Positions 7,378 to 13,990 of a stretch of 14,813 nucleotides of DNA are shown piece by piece. The notes beneath the pieces were generated by a model, which worked only from the letters and a program-made list of their open reading frames with translations, had not been told where the DNA came from and did not search any database. Numbering within the stretch: the stretch's first letter is position 1; each line of letters starts with the position of its first letter. Source of the stretch: Coriobacteriales bacterium (GTDB taxonomy: Bacteria > Actinomycetota > Coriobacteriia > Coriobacteriales > UBA8131); NCBI GenBank assembly GCA_031282085.1, contig JAITEK010000018.1, forward strand, positions 1 through 14,813, read 5' to 3'. Made by a program: the position numbers and the translations under genes.

Positions 7378-8517
7378 TTAGAAGTCTTGGGCGGCGGGGG
7401 ATGACTGCCATGCTTGGAGGAAGGCGGCATAGGTACCCTCGCGGATGGCTTGGCGAGCGCGGGCCATAAGGTCTAAGAGGAAGTGCAGGTTGTGGATGGA
7501 AAGCAGTACCGAGGAGAGTATCTCTTTGGACAACACGAGGTGACGGAGGTAGGCGCGTGTGTAGCCGGTGCAAGTGGGGCAGGTACAGGCGGGGTCGAGC
7601 GGGGTGAGGTCGCGGGCGAAACGGGCGTTGCGCAGATTGAGCTTCCCTTCGCTGGTAAAGGCCGTGCCCATGCGGGCCGTTCTCGTCGGCAGCACGCAGT
7701 CGAACATATCAACGCCCACGGCGATGGCGGCAAGCAGCGTGGAGGGGTTGCCGACCCCCATGAGGTAGCGGGGGCGGCCGTGGGGCAGCGCGTTGGCAAC
7801 GGAGCCCAGGGTCTCAAACATCAGCTCATGGGGCTCCCCTACCGAGTAACCGCCGATGCCAAAGCCCTCAAAGGGACTCTCGGCGTCTACCTCGAGCAGA
7901 CGCTCGATACTCTCAAGCCGCAGGTCGCCAAAGACACCGCCTTGGACGATGGCGAACAGGGCTTGGCGCGGGTTGCGCTGCGCCTGGCGGCAACGGCGCG
8001 CCCATGCGGCGCTGCGCTCAACCGCCGTCTGCACCACAGCACGCTCGCAGGGATACGGCGTGCACTGGTCGAGTTGCATGATGATGTCCGCGCCGAGCTG
8101 GTTCTGCACGCGCATGTTGTCCTCGGGGGTCCAGCGGTGCTTGCTGCCGTCGAGGATACTGGCAAAGCTCACACCCTCGTCGTCTATCTTGAGGGTGTCC
8201 GCGAGGCTGAACAGCTGAAAGCCGCCGGAATCCGTGAGTATCGGGTGGTCCCAGTTCATAAAGCGGTGCAGGCCGCCCGCCTCCTCGATGAGCTCCGAGC
8301 CGGGGCGCAGGTACAGGTGGTAGGTGTTGGAGAGGATTATCTGCGCGCCGAGCTCCTCAAGCTGCTCGGGCAGTATCCCTTTAACGGTCGCCAAGGTGCC
8401 CACCGGCATGAATACGGGAGTACGTATCTCTCCGTGCGGCGTAGAGAGGCGGCCCAGGCGCGCGGCACTGGCGGCATCGGCTGCTTCAACGGTGAAGGGA
8501 AAGTGGGTCTCAGGCAT
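7378..8517 (-). CDS. tgt: tRNA-guanine transglycosylase (bacterial Tgt)
   Basis: Cytoplasmic enzyme of 379 residues that swaps guanine 34 for preQ1 in tRNAs with GUN anticodons, the step that commits tRNA to queuosine. Conserved blocks are LSNTYHLYLRPG (about 62-73), TDSGGFQLFS with Asp96, QGGVFGDLR, GGYSVGE (substrate loop) and MFDCVLPTR with the nucleophile Asp273. The zinc site is C311, C313, C316 and H342, with the spacing of the Zymomonas enzyme. The frame stays open to a GTG at 8550, but the ATG at 8517 has GGAG at good spacing and gives the usual family length. queH lies upstream on the same strand, 114 bp away, with a palindrome between them. In many bacteria yajC-secD-secF follows; here a Dms cassette does. 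Confidence 0.97.
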   Translation of the reverse strand: MPETHFPFTVEAADAASAARLGRLSTPHGEIRTPVFMPVGTLATVKGILPEQLEELGAQIILSNTYHLYLRPGSELIEEAGGLHRFMNWDHPILTDSGGFQLFSLADTLKIDDEGVSFASILDGSKHRWTPEDNMRVQNQLGADIIMQLDQCTPYPCERAVVQTAVERSAAWARRCRQAQRNPRQALFAIVQGGVFGDLRLESIERLLEVDAESPFEGFGIGGYSVGEPHELMFETLGSVANALPHGRPRYLMGVGNPSTLLAAIAVGVDMFDCVLPTRTARMGTAFTSEGKLNLRNARFARDLTPLDPACTCPTCTGYTRAYLRHLVLSKEILSSVLLSIHNLHFLLDLMARARQAIREGTYAAFLQAWQSSPAAQDF

Positions 8518-8546
8518 TACACGTGCTCCGTTCGTTTTTTTGTCCT

Positions 8547-8570
8547 GCACAAATCTAGTGCTTTTTGTGC
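8547..8570 (-). promoter_or_regulatory. Inverted repeat and A-rich leader before tgt
   Basis: GCACAAA (8547-8553) and TTTGTGC (8564-8570) form a perfect 7-bp stem with a 10-base loop, 30-53 bases upstream of the tgt ATG. On the minus strand the stem is followed by a run of seven A and then CGGAG, the ribosome binding site. It could be an operator, or an RNA hairpin in the leader. The layout (short stem, A-rich tail, ribosome site) recalls preQ1-I riboswitches, but the conserved loop and pseudoknot bases are not evident, so I do not call one. Confidence 0.35.
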
Positions 8571-8590
8571 TACGTCCGTCTTGATACCCC

Positions 8591-8639
8591 TGTCTTACGT
8601 TAGATTCCGGGACAAGCCCGGAATGACGAGATTAAGACA
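8591..8639. repeat. Composite palindrome at the queH 3' end, dispersed-repeat type
   Basis: An outer inverted repeat TGTCTTA (8591-8597) / TAAGACA (8633-8639) encloses an inner perfect 8-bp stem ATTCCGGG (8604-8611) / CCCGGAAT (8617-8624) with the loop ACAAG. The queH stop codon (8632-8634) lies in the right arm. The inner hairpin with flanking GACG resembles short palindromic repeats scattered between genes in many bacterial genomes. No U-tract follows the stem in the queH direction, so if it ends transcription it is not a classic intrinsic terminator. It could also protect the queH mRNA 3' end. Confidence 0.6.
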
Positions 8640-9264
8640 TACCTGAACCGTCCCCTTTATATCTGGCTTTGCGGGCGGCACGTTCTTGTTCGGCTTCGGC
8701 TTGCGACCAGCGGCAGCCGCAGTAGTTCTGTCGGTACAGGTCCATCTCCCGCGACACGCGGACCGACTCAGCAAAGAAGGGCCGGTAATCAACAAAGGCA
8801 GAGTTAAGCCCGTAGCGCGTGGCCGCAGCCGCAAGCTCATCGGCCATGAGCTCGGTGAACTGATAGGGGCTGATGCTGAGCGTTGTCGCTATCGCCGTAA
8901 AGCCGTTGCGCGCAGCCTGTGCCGCGAGCCGCTCAAAGCGATAGGCATAACAGGCATGGCAGCGCGCCTCACGACGGGCGCGGTTCTCAGCATAATCGTC
9001 AGCACCCTCGATGAGCGGGTAGACGCCCGCGTGCTCACCGATTGCCGCGTCCCAGTCTTTTGGCTCGTAGGCGCCCTCTCTCACCTCAACGCCCTGGGAG
9101 GCGGCAAACCGCAGGAAGGTCCCACGCCGCCGCTCGTATTCCTCGGCCGGCTGGATGTTCGGGTTGTCATAAAGCGCGACAAACGCGGCTTCTTGTTCGG
9201 TGAGAAGCCGCAACGGCACCGTCGAACACGGCCCACAGCAGATATGCAGGAGAATGCGATCCAT
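8632..9264 (-). CDS. queH: Epoxyqueuosine reductase QueH (DUF208 family)
   Basis: Cytoplasmic enzyme of 210 residues that reduces epoxyqueuosine in tRNA to queuosine, the last step of the pathway that Tgt begins. It is unrelated to the cobalamin enzyme QueG. Diagnostic cysteines are C9-C10 with C13 (HICCGPCS), C102/C105 (RCHACYAYR) and C182/C184 (YRQNYCGC); such Cys carry the iron-sulfur and metal site in this family. ISPYQ near residue 131 is also typical. The ATG at 9264 places the CC motif at residue 9 as expected. The frame stays open further upstream, but there it overlaps the divergent protease gene. No Shine-Dalgarno is visible, and TAGTAT lies 7 bases before the ATG, so the mRNA may be leaderless. 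After YCGC there is a 26-residue charged tail whose end is encoded by repeat-like DNA. Confidence 0.94.
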   Translation of the reverse strand: MDRILLHICCGPCSTVPLRLLTEQEAAFVALYDNPNIQPAEEYERRRGTFLRFAASQGVEVREGAYEPKDWDAAIGEHAGVYPLIEGADDYAENRARREARCHACYAYRFERLAAQAARNGFTAIATTLSISPYQFTELMADELAAAATRYGLNSAFVDYRPFFAESVRVSREMDLYRQNYCGCRWSQAEAEQERAARKARYKGDGSGMS

Positions 9265-9267
9265 GAC

Positions 9268-9277
9268 TGCTATACTA
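9268..9277. promoter_or_regulatory. Overlapping divergent -10 boxes of queH (minus) and the CPBP protease gene (plus)
   Basis: On the plus strand TGC-TATACT (9268-9276) is an extended -10 that would start the protease mRNA near 9283, with a 15-nt leader holding its ribosome site. On the minus strand the same bases, shifted by one (9277-9272), read TAGTAT, seven bases before the queH ATG. The two polymerases could not occupy the site together, so the promoters should compete. Neither has an obvious -35 box. Confidence 0.45.
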
Positions 9278-9297
9278 CCACGGGAGAAAGGACAGCG

Positions 9298-10104
9298 TTG
9301 AAGAAACCTCTCCATACCATCGCCTTCGCCAGCCTGAGCTTTGTTGCGGGCATGCTCCTTCTGCTGTCTGTCGGCGGCCTGCTCCAGCAACGCCTCGGCA
9401 TGATGGGGATGATCCTCACCCAACTCATGATCCTCACGATCGCCCTTGTGAGCACACGTCTGAGTCACCTGAGCTTTAAGCAGGTGTTCCGCGTCAGGCG
9501 CTCAACACGATCCGAGTGGCTCGGCTCCCTCCTTGTCTACCTCTGCGCGTCCTTTGCCGCGTCGACGGTGTCCTACCTCCTCATGGTCCTGCTGCCTGAT
9601 ATGGAAAAGACGGGCGAGTACATCGGCGGCTTCATCGTGGCCGACGGCTTTGCGCTGGCGCTCATCGGCGTCGCGGTGCTGCCGGGCATCTGCGAGGAGG
9701 CGTGGCACCGAGGCTATCTGCTCAGTTCACTTGATCCATTGCGCAGCGTCGCGGTCCGCGTCATCGTCATGGGGCTTGTCTTCGGGCTGTTCCACTTCGA
9801 CAGCGCGCGCTTCCTCCAGACGATGATCCTCGGCTGCGCGCTGTCCTTCATGCGCGTCAAGACCGACAACCTGCTTGTACCCGTGGTCTTTCACCTGCTC
9901 AACAACCTGGTTGCCGTGTGCGTTGTGTTCGCTGCCGCCTCACTTACGGGGCTGCTTCCCGGGCAGGAGGTCACGACGTTGCTTGAGGGCGTCCCGGAGC
10001 AGCCATCTCTTGTAAGCATACTGCCGTTCGCGCTTTCCACAGCCTTCCTCAGCGTCCTGTTCGGCGCGCTGGGGCGTTACGTGTTCCGGCGAGCACAGGG
10101 GTAA
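9298..10104 (+). CDS. CPBP-family intramembrane metalloprotease
   Basis: Integral membrane protein of 268 residues of the CPBP (Rce1/CAAX-protease-like, 'Abi') family. The catalytic motifs are in order: CEEAWHRGYL (E133, E134, R138), FGLFHFD (H166) and VFHLLNN (H199, N203). About seven or eight hydrophobic segments are visible, at roughly 8-30, 36-54, 74-99, 113-131, 152-167, 174-186, 191-215 and 237-258. The frame is open far upstream, but the likely start is TTG at 9298, because AAAGGA lies 5 bases before it and TM1 then begins at residue 8. This is the only plus-strand gene in the window. It is divergent from queH (33 bp between starts) and convergent with cspA. Family members process prenylated proteins, bacteriocin or immunity factors, or anti-sigma factors; nothing here shows its substrate. 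Confidence 0.88.
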   Translation: MKKPLHTIAFASLSFVAGMLLLLSVGGLLQQRLGMMGMILTQLMILTIALVSTRLSHLSFKQVFRVRRSTRSEWLGSLLVYLCASFAASTVSYLLMVLLPDMEKTGEYIGGFIVADGFALALIGVAVLPGICEEAWHRGYLLSSLDPLRSVAVRVIVMGLVFGLFHFDSARFLQTMILGCALSFMRVKTDNLLVPVVFHLLNNLVAVCVVFAAASLTGLLPGQEVTTLLEGVPEQPSLVSILPFALSTAFLSVLFGALGRYVFRRAQG

Positions 10105-10114
10105 TGCGGAATAC

Positions 10115-10146
10115 AAAAAAGACGGCCCGTAGGCCGCCTCTTTTTT
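10115..10146. terminator. Bidirectional intrinsic terminator between the CPBP gene and cspA
   Basis: An A6 run followed by GA pairs with TC followed by a T6 run (8 bp). Inside, CGGCC (10123-10127) pairs with GGCCG (10132-10136) around the loop CGTA, with a CC bulge on the right arm. GC-rich core plus U-tract on both strands serves the plus-strand protease gene, which ends 10 bases before, and the minus-strand cspA, which ends 16 bases away on the other side. Confidence 0.9.
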
Positions 10147-10162
10147 CGGTTGTGGTTCAGTA

Positions 10163-10366
10163 CTAGAGCTTGCGGACGTTGCTCGCCTGAAGCTTACCGT
10201 TCTGACCGGTCGTGATGTCAAACTCGACTCGGGCATCCTCGTCAAGGGTCTTAAAGCCCTCGGTCTGGATCTCGGAATAGTGAACGAACAGATCGTCCCC
10301 ATCCTCACGTGAGATGAACCCATATCCCTTGTCTTGATTGAACCACTTTACTTTACCTTCAGCCAT
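10163..10366 (-). CDS. Cold-shock domain protein (CspA family)
   Basis: A single cold-shock domain of 67 residues, the usual length for the family. It binds single-stranded RNA or DNA and acts as an RNA chaperone. KWFNQDKGYGFIS (RNP1, about residues 7-19) and DLFVHYSEI (RNP2, about 25-33) carry the aromatic residues that stack on nucleobases. The C-terminal strand has VEFDITTGQNGKLQASNVRKL. The ATG at 10366 follows AAAGG. The gene is monocistronic: a candidate promoter lies at 10509-10537 and a terminator just downstream, leaving a leader of about 136 nt. Long leaders are common in cold-shock mRNAs. Whether expression responds to cold, or is constitutive as for many family members, cannot be read here. 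Confidence 0.96.
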   Translation of the reverse strand: MAEGKVKWFNQDKGYGFISREDGDDLFVHYSEIQTEGFKTLDEDARVEFDITTGQNGKLQASNVRKL

Positions 10367-10445
10367 GTCTTGCCTTTCTTTCTACCTCAATACCAAGAGG
10401 CAAACCTTAATGACGCGGTTCGCCACTGGGTGAGCCACGCCACGT

Positions 10446-10464
10446 CCTAAGAACCCTTCTTAGG
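10446..10464 (-). promoter_or_regulatory. Perfect hairpin in the cspA 5' leader
   Basis: CCTAAGAA-GGG-TTCTTAGG (minus strand) is an 8-bp stem with a 3-base loop, about 80 bases upstream of the cspA ATG and downstream of the candidate promoter. There is no U-tract after it, so it is not a terminator. It may be part of a folded leader that affects stability or translation of the mRNA, or a DNA operator. Confidence 0.5.
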
Positions 10465-10508
10465 CTCGGTGAGAAAGTTTACCATATTGTTACCAAAAAG
10501 ATGCCGCA

Positions 10509-10537
10509 ATCCTAAAAGAAAATAAAAGAGATAGCAA
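10509..10537 (-). promoter_or_regulatory. Candidate cspA promoter
   Basis: The minus strand has TTGCTA (10537-10532), a 17-bp spacer of almost only T, C and A, then TAGGAT (10514-10509). Each hexamer matches consensus at four of six positions, with ideal spacing. It would start transcription near 10502. The stretch 10367-10569 between cspA and coaD otherwise holds no gene. Confidence 0.45.
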
Positions 10538-10569
10538 AAACAGGTAGAACGCGCCGGAATGGAGCCGGT

Positions 10570-11052
10570 TCAGGAGAAGCGTGTGATGAGAGCCTGCTGC
10601 ACAAGAGGGGTAACCCAGGACTGCACATTGCCGCCCATGCTGGCGATTTCCTTTACGGCGGAGGAGCTGAGGAACATATGCTCGGGATTGGCCATGATGA
10701 ACATGGTCTCGAACTCGGGGTTGAGACGGTAATTGAGTGAGGCCTGTTGGAACTCGAACTCAAAGTCCGTCATGGCCCGCAGCCCCTTGACGATGGCCTG
10801 TGCGCCTATCTCAACAGCGAAATCAACGAGCAGGCTTGAGAAGGAGCGTATCGTGACGTTGGGAAGATCGGCCACCGCATCGGTGGCAAAGGCAACGCGC
10901 TCCTCCAATGAGAACAGAGGACCCGCGCCTTTCTTCTGTGAGACGGCCACCCCCACAACGACGTGGTCGAATATCTGGGCCGCTCGCCTGATGATGTCGC
11001 GGTGTCCCAGAGTAACAGGGTCGTAGGTGCCGGGGATAAGGGCTGTTCTCAT
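10570..11052 (-). CDS. coaD: Pantetheine-phosphate adenylyltransferase (CoaD)
   Basis: Cytoplasmic enzyme of 160 residues (E. coli 159) that joins ATP and 4'-phosphopantetheine to give dephospho-CoA, the penultimate step of coenzyme A synthesis. The nucleotidyltransferase signature is GTYDPVTLGH near residues 8-17 (T/HxGH motif). IVKGLRAMTDFEFEFQQA (about 87-104) is the substrate-binding block and FLSSSAVKEIASMGG (about 127-141) the C-terminal signature. I use the ATG at 11052, which overlaps the rsmD stop as TGATG, so its translation is likely coupled to rsmD. The TTG just before it would add only one residue. It is the last gene of the fakA-like / recG / rsmD / coaD run. Confidence 0.97.
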   Translation of the reverse strand: MRTALIPGTYDPVTLGHRDIIRRAAQIFDHVVVGVAVSQKKGAGPLFSLEERVAFATDAVADLPNVTIRSFSSLLVDFAVEIGAQAIVKGLRAMTDFEFEFQQASLNYRLNPEFETMFIMANPEHMFLSSSAVKEIASMGGNVQSWVTPLVQQALITRFS

Positions 11053-11690
11053 CAAAACCCACTTTCATAACAGAAGTACGCTATTCGTGTGCTGCCATAG
11101 TCCTTACAGCTTACCATCTGAAAGACGCAGGGGGAATCCTCGCCGGAAAGCCCGCGGGCGATAAGGTATGCGGCAAGGGCGTCGCTGTCGCCCTCCGCTC
11201 GGTGCTCGTAGCTGATGAGGGCACGGGAGGCCAGGGCGCCCGCGGTAATGAGCCCATACAGCAAGCCCGCGATGCGCTCAGCCGGATATGCATAGGGAGG
11301 GTCGAGGACGACCAGGTCGAAGGGGCCGTGTTGGCGCAGCAACTCGCCACCGCGCGCGGTGAGGCTGTCGGTCGCGAGCAGGGTGCTGAGGGACGCCGCC
11401 CCCTCCAAACCTGCGATGTTCTCCCGTAAAAGGCCCCTGACGCGGCGGTCGCGCTCGCAGAACACCACGTGAGCGGCGCCGCGCGACAGCGCCTCCAGCC
11501 CGAGTGCCCCGCTGCCCGCAAAGGGGTCCAAGACACGCAGGCCCTCAAAACCCGTATCATAGAGCAGAGAGGTGACCGTACTCGCCCACGACTCCCGCAC
11601 CCGGTCGGTCGTGGGGCGGGTCACATCGCCCGTGGGCGCTTTTATTGTCCGCCCCCGCCAACGCCCCGCGATTATCCGCACCGCGCTCAT
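11052..11690 (-). CDS. rsmD: 16S rRNA (guanine(966)-N(2))-methyltransferase RsmD
   Basis: SAM-dependent enzyme of 212 residues that methylates G966 of 16S rRNA in the assembling 30S subunit. The start MSAVRIIAGRWRGR and TRPTTDRVRES (about 24-34) are the family N-terminal block. DPFAGSGALGLEALSRGA (55-72) is SAM motif I, and LDPPYAYP (129-136) is the amino-methyltransferase DPPY motif. The gene overlaps recG by 4 bp (ATGA) and coaD by 1 bp, so the three are one translational unit. Length and motifs are complete, with nothing broken. Confidence 0.96.
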   Translation of the reverse strand: MSAVRIIAGRWRGRTIKAPTGDVTRPTTDRVRESWASTVTSLLYDTGFEGLRVLDPFAGSGALGLEALSRGAAHVVFCERDRRVRGLLRENIAGLEGAASLSTLLATDSLTARGGELLRQHGPFDLVVLDPPYAYPAERIAGLLYGLITAGALASRALISYEHRAEGDSDALAAYLIARGLSGEDSPCVFQMVSCKDYGSTRIAYFCYESGF

Positions 11691-13972
11691 GCGCGTGCGT
11701 CCTCCGGGTTGAAGATGGTGGTTAGTTCGGCGGCAAGGTGGTGGTGGTCGGTTGCCTCAAGCAGCGGGTCGGCGGCGAGCAGGCGTTTGGCTTCGGCGTG
11801 TACCTGAGCAATGAGATCGGCGTCGCGTATCACATTCACGAGCTTCAGCGTTGCCGCACCGTGTTGGCGACTCCCCAGGATGTCGCCCTCGCGGCGCAGC
11901 CGCAAATCGAACTCCGCAAGCTCAAAGCCATCGGACGAACGCTCCATGATGCCCAAGCGCCGCCGCGCCTCCTCGTTGCGCGTCCCCGAAACGAGGAACA
12001 CCTCGCCGTTGCGCTCTCCCCTGCCGACACGCCCCCTGAGCTGGTGGAGTTGCGAAAGGCCGAAGCGATCGGCGTCCTCCACGACCATGACGGTCGCGTT
12101 GGGCACATCAACACCCACCTCAACGACCGTCGTCGAGACGAGGATGTCGATGCGTCCCGCGCGGAAATCCTCCATGACCTGCCGCTTCTCGGCACTTTTG
12201 AGCCTGCTCGTCATAAGCCCGATGTTGCGCTCGCAAAACACCTTGGCCCGCAGGAAGCGGACCTCCTGCTCGGCGGCTTGGATATGTCCTTCCTCCTCGT
12301 CCGGCTCCTCGGAGAACTCGGTGATGAGCTCCTGCTCAAGCAGCTCGTCCTCCTCAGACGGGCCAAAGCGGTTTGCGCCCTGCCCCTCCTGGCTCCTGGC
12401 GTCGCGCTCTGGGGCGGCCTCTGGCGAGGACTGCGGCAGGCTTATGAGCGGGCAGACGATGTAGGCTTGCTCCCCTCTCTCCAGTGCCTGCCGTATCGCC
12501 TCGTAGGCGAGGCGCCGGTCGGCCTTACCGATGACGCGCGTTGTGGTTATGGTGCCCGCAATCGGTTTGCTGCGGATGAACGAGGTGTCCATATCGCCGT
12601 AGATGGTCAGCGCGAGCGAACGCGGGATGGGGGTGGCCGTCATGGAGAGCAGGTCGCTTCCCTCCCCTTTTGCGCGCAACGCCTCGCGTTGCTCAACACC
12701 GAAGCGGTGTTGTTCGTCGATGACCGTCAGCGAGAGCCGTGCAAAGAGCACATCCGGCTCGATGAGGGCATGGGTGCCAAAGAGCACGCTGATGGAGCCA
12801 GCGGCAAGGGCCTCCAGGATGTTTTGGCGGTCCCGCGCCTTGGTTGAGGAGGTGAGCAGCGCCCACGAGATGCCCGCCGCGTCAAAGAGCGGGCCGAGCT
12901 TGCCGGCGTACTGCTCGGCCAGCACCTCGGTCGGCGCCATCATGGCCGCCTGCGAGCCGCTGTCTGCCACGGCTGCCAGTGCCAGGGCCGCCACCACCGT
13001 CTTGCCGGAGCCCACATCGCCGAGTAACAGACGGCTCATCGGCGCGGGCGCGGCCATGTCAGCAAGTATCTCCTCGCTCGCTCGATGCTGATCGGCGGTG
13101 AGGGTGAAGGGAAGGCTTCTCCTGAGCGCCTCCAACAGCGGCCCGTCTACGCGATGGACACAGGCCGGCGCGGCGGCAGCGCGGCGCATCCTCCTCAACA
13201 GCATGAACAGCTGTAGGAAGAACACCTCCTCAAAGGCCAGGCGCCGCCGAGCTTGGCGTAGCGTGGGAATATCGGGAGGGTGATGGATGGCGCGCCAGGC
13301 GGCGTGGCGGCTCATAAGATCGTGTTTTATCCGCAAGCGTGGCGGCAGAGGGTCGAGCGGAGCCGGAATGCGCGCCAGCGCGTCGTCTATCACCCGCACC
13401 ATCCAACCCTGGGTGATGGCGGCGTTCGCGCGGTAGACCGGCATGATGCCGCCCGCGTCGGCGTCGTCGGCAAGCGACGTATGCAGAGGTGAGTTCATGC
13501 GACGGAAGCCGAAACTGTGCTCCACCTTGCCCTGGAGGATGACGCGGCTACCCTTCACCAGGGTCTTTTGCAGCCAGGGCTGGTTGAACCAGGAAGCGAT
13601 GAGCAGGCCCGTATCGTCGGCGAGCGAGACCTCGATGACCATGAGACGGGGGCGCGGGCGTTTGACCTTTACCTCGACAACGGTACCGAGCACGCTTGAA
13701 CGCTCCCCGAGCGGCGTGTGGGAGATGGGGACGATGCGGGAGAAATCGTTATAACGGAAGGGATAATGGCACAGGAGCTCACGGATGGTGGTGACGCCGA
13801 GCTTTTGCAGACCCCGCACACGCTGGGTCCCTGTCCCTACCTGAGTGAGCCGGGTGACCGCATCATCAAGCGCAAGGGTCTGCTTCGCACGGCTTTGCAG
13901 GGGCGCCGCTGTCGGCGCGGACGCAGCCTTCCTGGGCGATGGTTTGCCTGGTATCCCCGGTCCTGGTGTCAC
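11687..13972 (-). CDS. recG: ATP-dependent DNA helicase RecG
   Basis: Branch-migration helicase of 761 residues that remodels stalled replication forks and Holliday junctions. A Pro/Ala-rich leader (1-35) precedes the wedge/OB domain (about 90-170). The helicase core has Walker A GDVGSGKT (318-325), DEQH (419-422), SMTATPIPR (443-451), and STTVVEVGVDVPNA with QLHQLRGRVGR (613-626 and 641-651), then the TRG-type C-terminal region. It is about 70 residues longer than E. coli RecG (693). Most of the difference is an acidic insertion at about 513-572 between helicase motifs, rich in E and D, not part of the family core. The start is GTG at 13972, with GCGAGG about 8 bases upstream and 18 bp after the fakA-like stop. 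It overlaps rsmD by 4 bp. Confidence 0.97.
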   Translation of the reverse strand: MTPGPGIPGKPSPRKAASAPTAAPLQSRAKQTLALDDAVTRLTQVGTGTQRVRGLQKLGVTTIRELLCHYPFRYNDFSRIVPISHTPLGERSSVLGTVVEVKVKRPRPRLMVIEVSLADDTGLLIASWFNQPWLQKTLVKGSRVILQGKVEHSFGFRRMNSPLHTSLADDADAGGIMPVYRANAAITQGWMVRVIDDALARIPAPLDPLPPRLRIKHDLMSRHAAWRAIHHPPDIPTLRQARRRLAFEEVFFLQLFMLLRRMRRAAAAPACVHRVDGPLLEALRRSLPFTLTADQHRASEEILADMAAPAPMSRLLLGDVGSGKTVVAALALAAVADSGSQAAMMAPTEVLAEQYAGKLGPLFDAAGISWALLTSSTKARDRQNILEALAAGSISVLFGTHALIEPDVLFARLSLTVIDEQHRFGVEQREALRAKGEGSDLLSMTATPIPRSLALTIYGDMDTSFIRSKPIAGTITTTRVIGKADRRLAYEAIRQALERGEQAYIVCPLISLPQSSPEAAPERDARSQEGQGANRFGPSEEDELLEQELITEFSEEPDEEEGHIQAAEQEVRFLRAKVFCERNIGLMTSRLKSAEKRQVMEDFRAGRIDILVSTTVVEVGVDVPNATVMVVEDADRFGLSQLHQLRGRVGRGERNGEVFLVSGTRNEEARRRLGIMERSSDGFELAEFDLRLRREGDILGSRQHGAATLKLVNVIRDADLIAQVHAEAKRLLAADPLLEATDHHHLAAELTTIFNPEDARA

Positions 13973-13990
13973 CGCGGGCCTCGCTTGCGC

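Noticed and set aside
8518..8570. preQ1-I riboswitch upstream of tgt
   Set aside because: A stem and an A-rich tail are present, but I could not find the conserved loop bases or a tail-loop pseudoknot. It is kept only as a lead to test.
7483..8646. Long plus-strand open frame (387 codons) opposite tgt
   Set aside because: It is the antisense shadow of the secure Tgt reading frame in GC-rich DNA. The translation has no recognisable motif and no ribosome site was found.
8686..9297. N-terminal extension of the CPBP protease frame over queH
   Set aside because: The frame is open, but the region is antisense to the conserved QueH residues. The TTG at 9298 has AAAGGA at ideal spacing, and the membrane protein begins there.
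9265..9468. N-terminal extension of QueH (68 codons) upstream of 9264
   Set aside because: It is antisense to the start of the CPBP gene. QueH proteins begin a few residues before the CC motif, as they do from 9264.
10555..10575. Terminator after coaD from the repeated CCGG (with a later T run)
   Set aside because: The stem is only 4 bp, and the T run lies about 14 bases beyond it and belongs to the candidate cspA promoter.
11738..12847. Long plus-strand open frame (369 codons) opposite recG
   Set aside because: Antisense to conserved RecG helicase motifs. Its composition is that of a shadow frame, without motifs or start signals.
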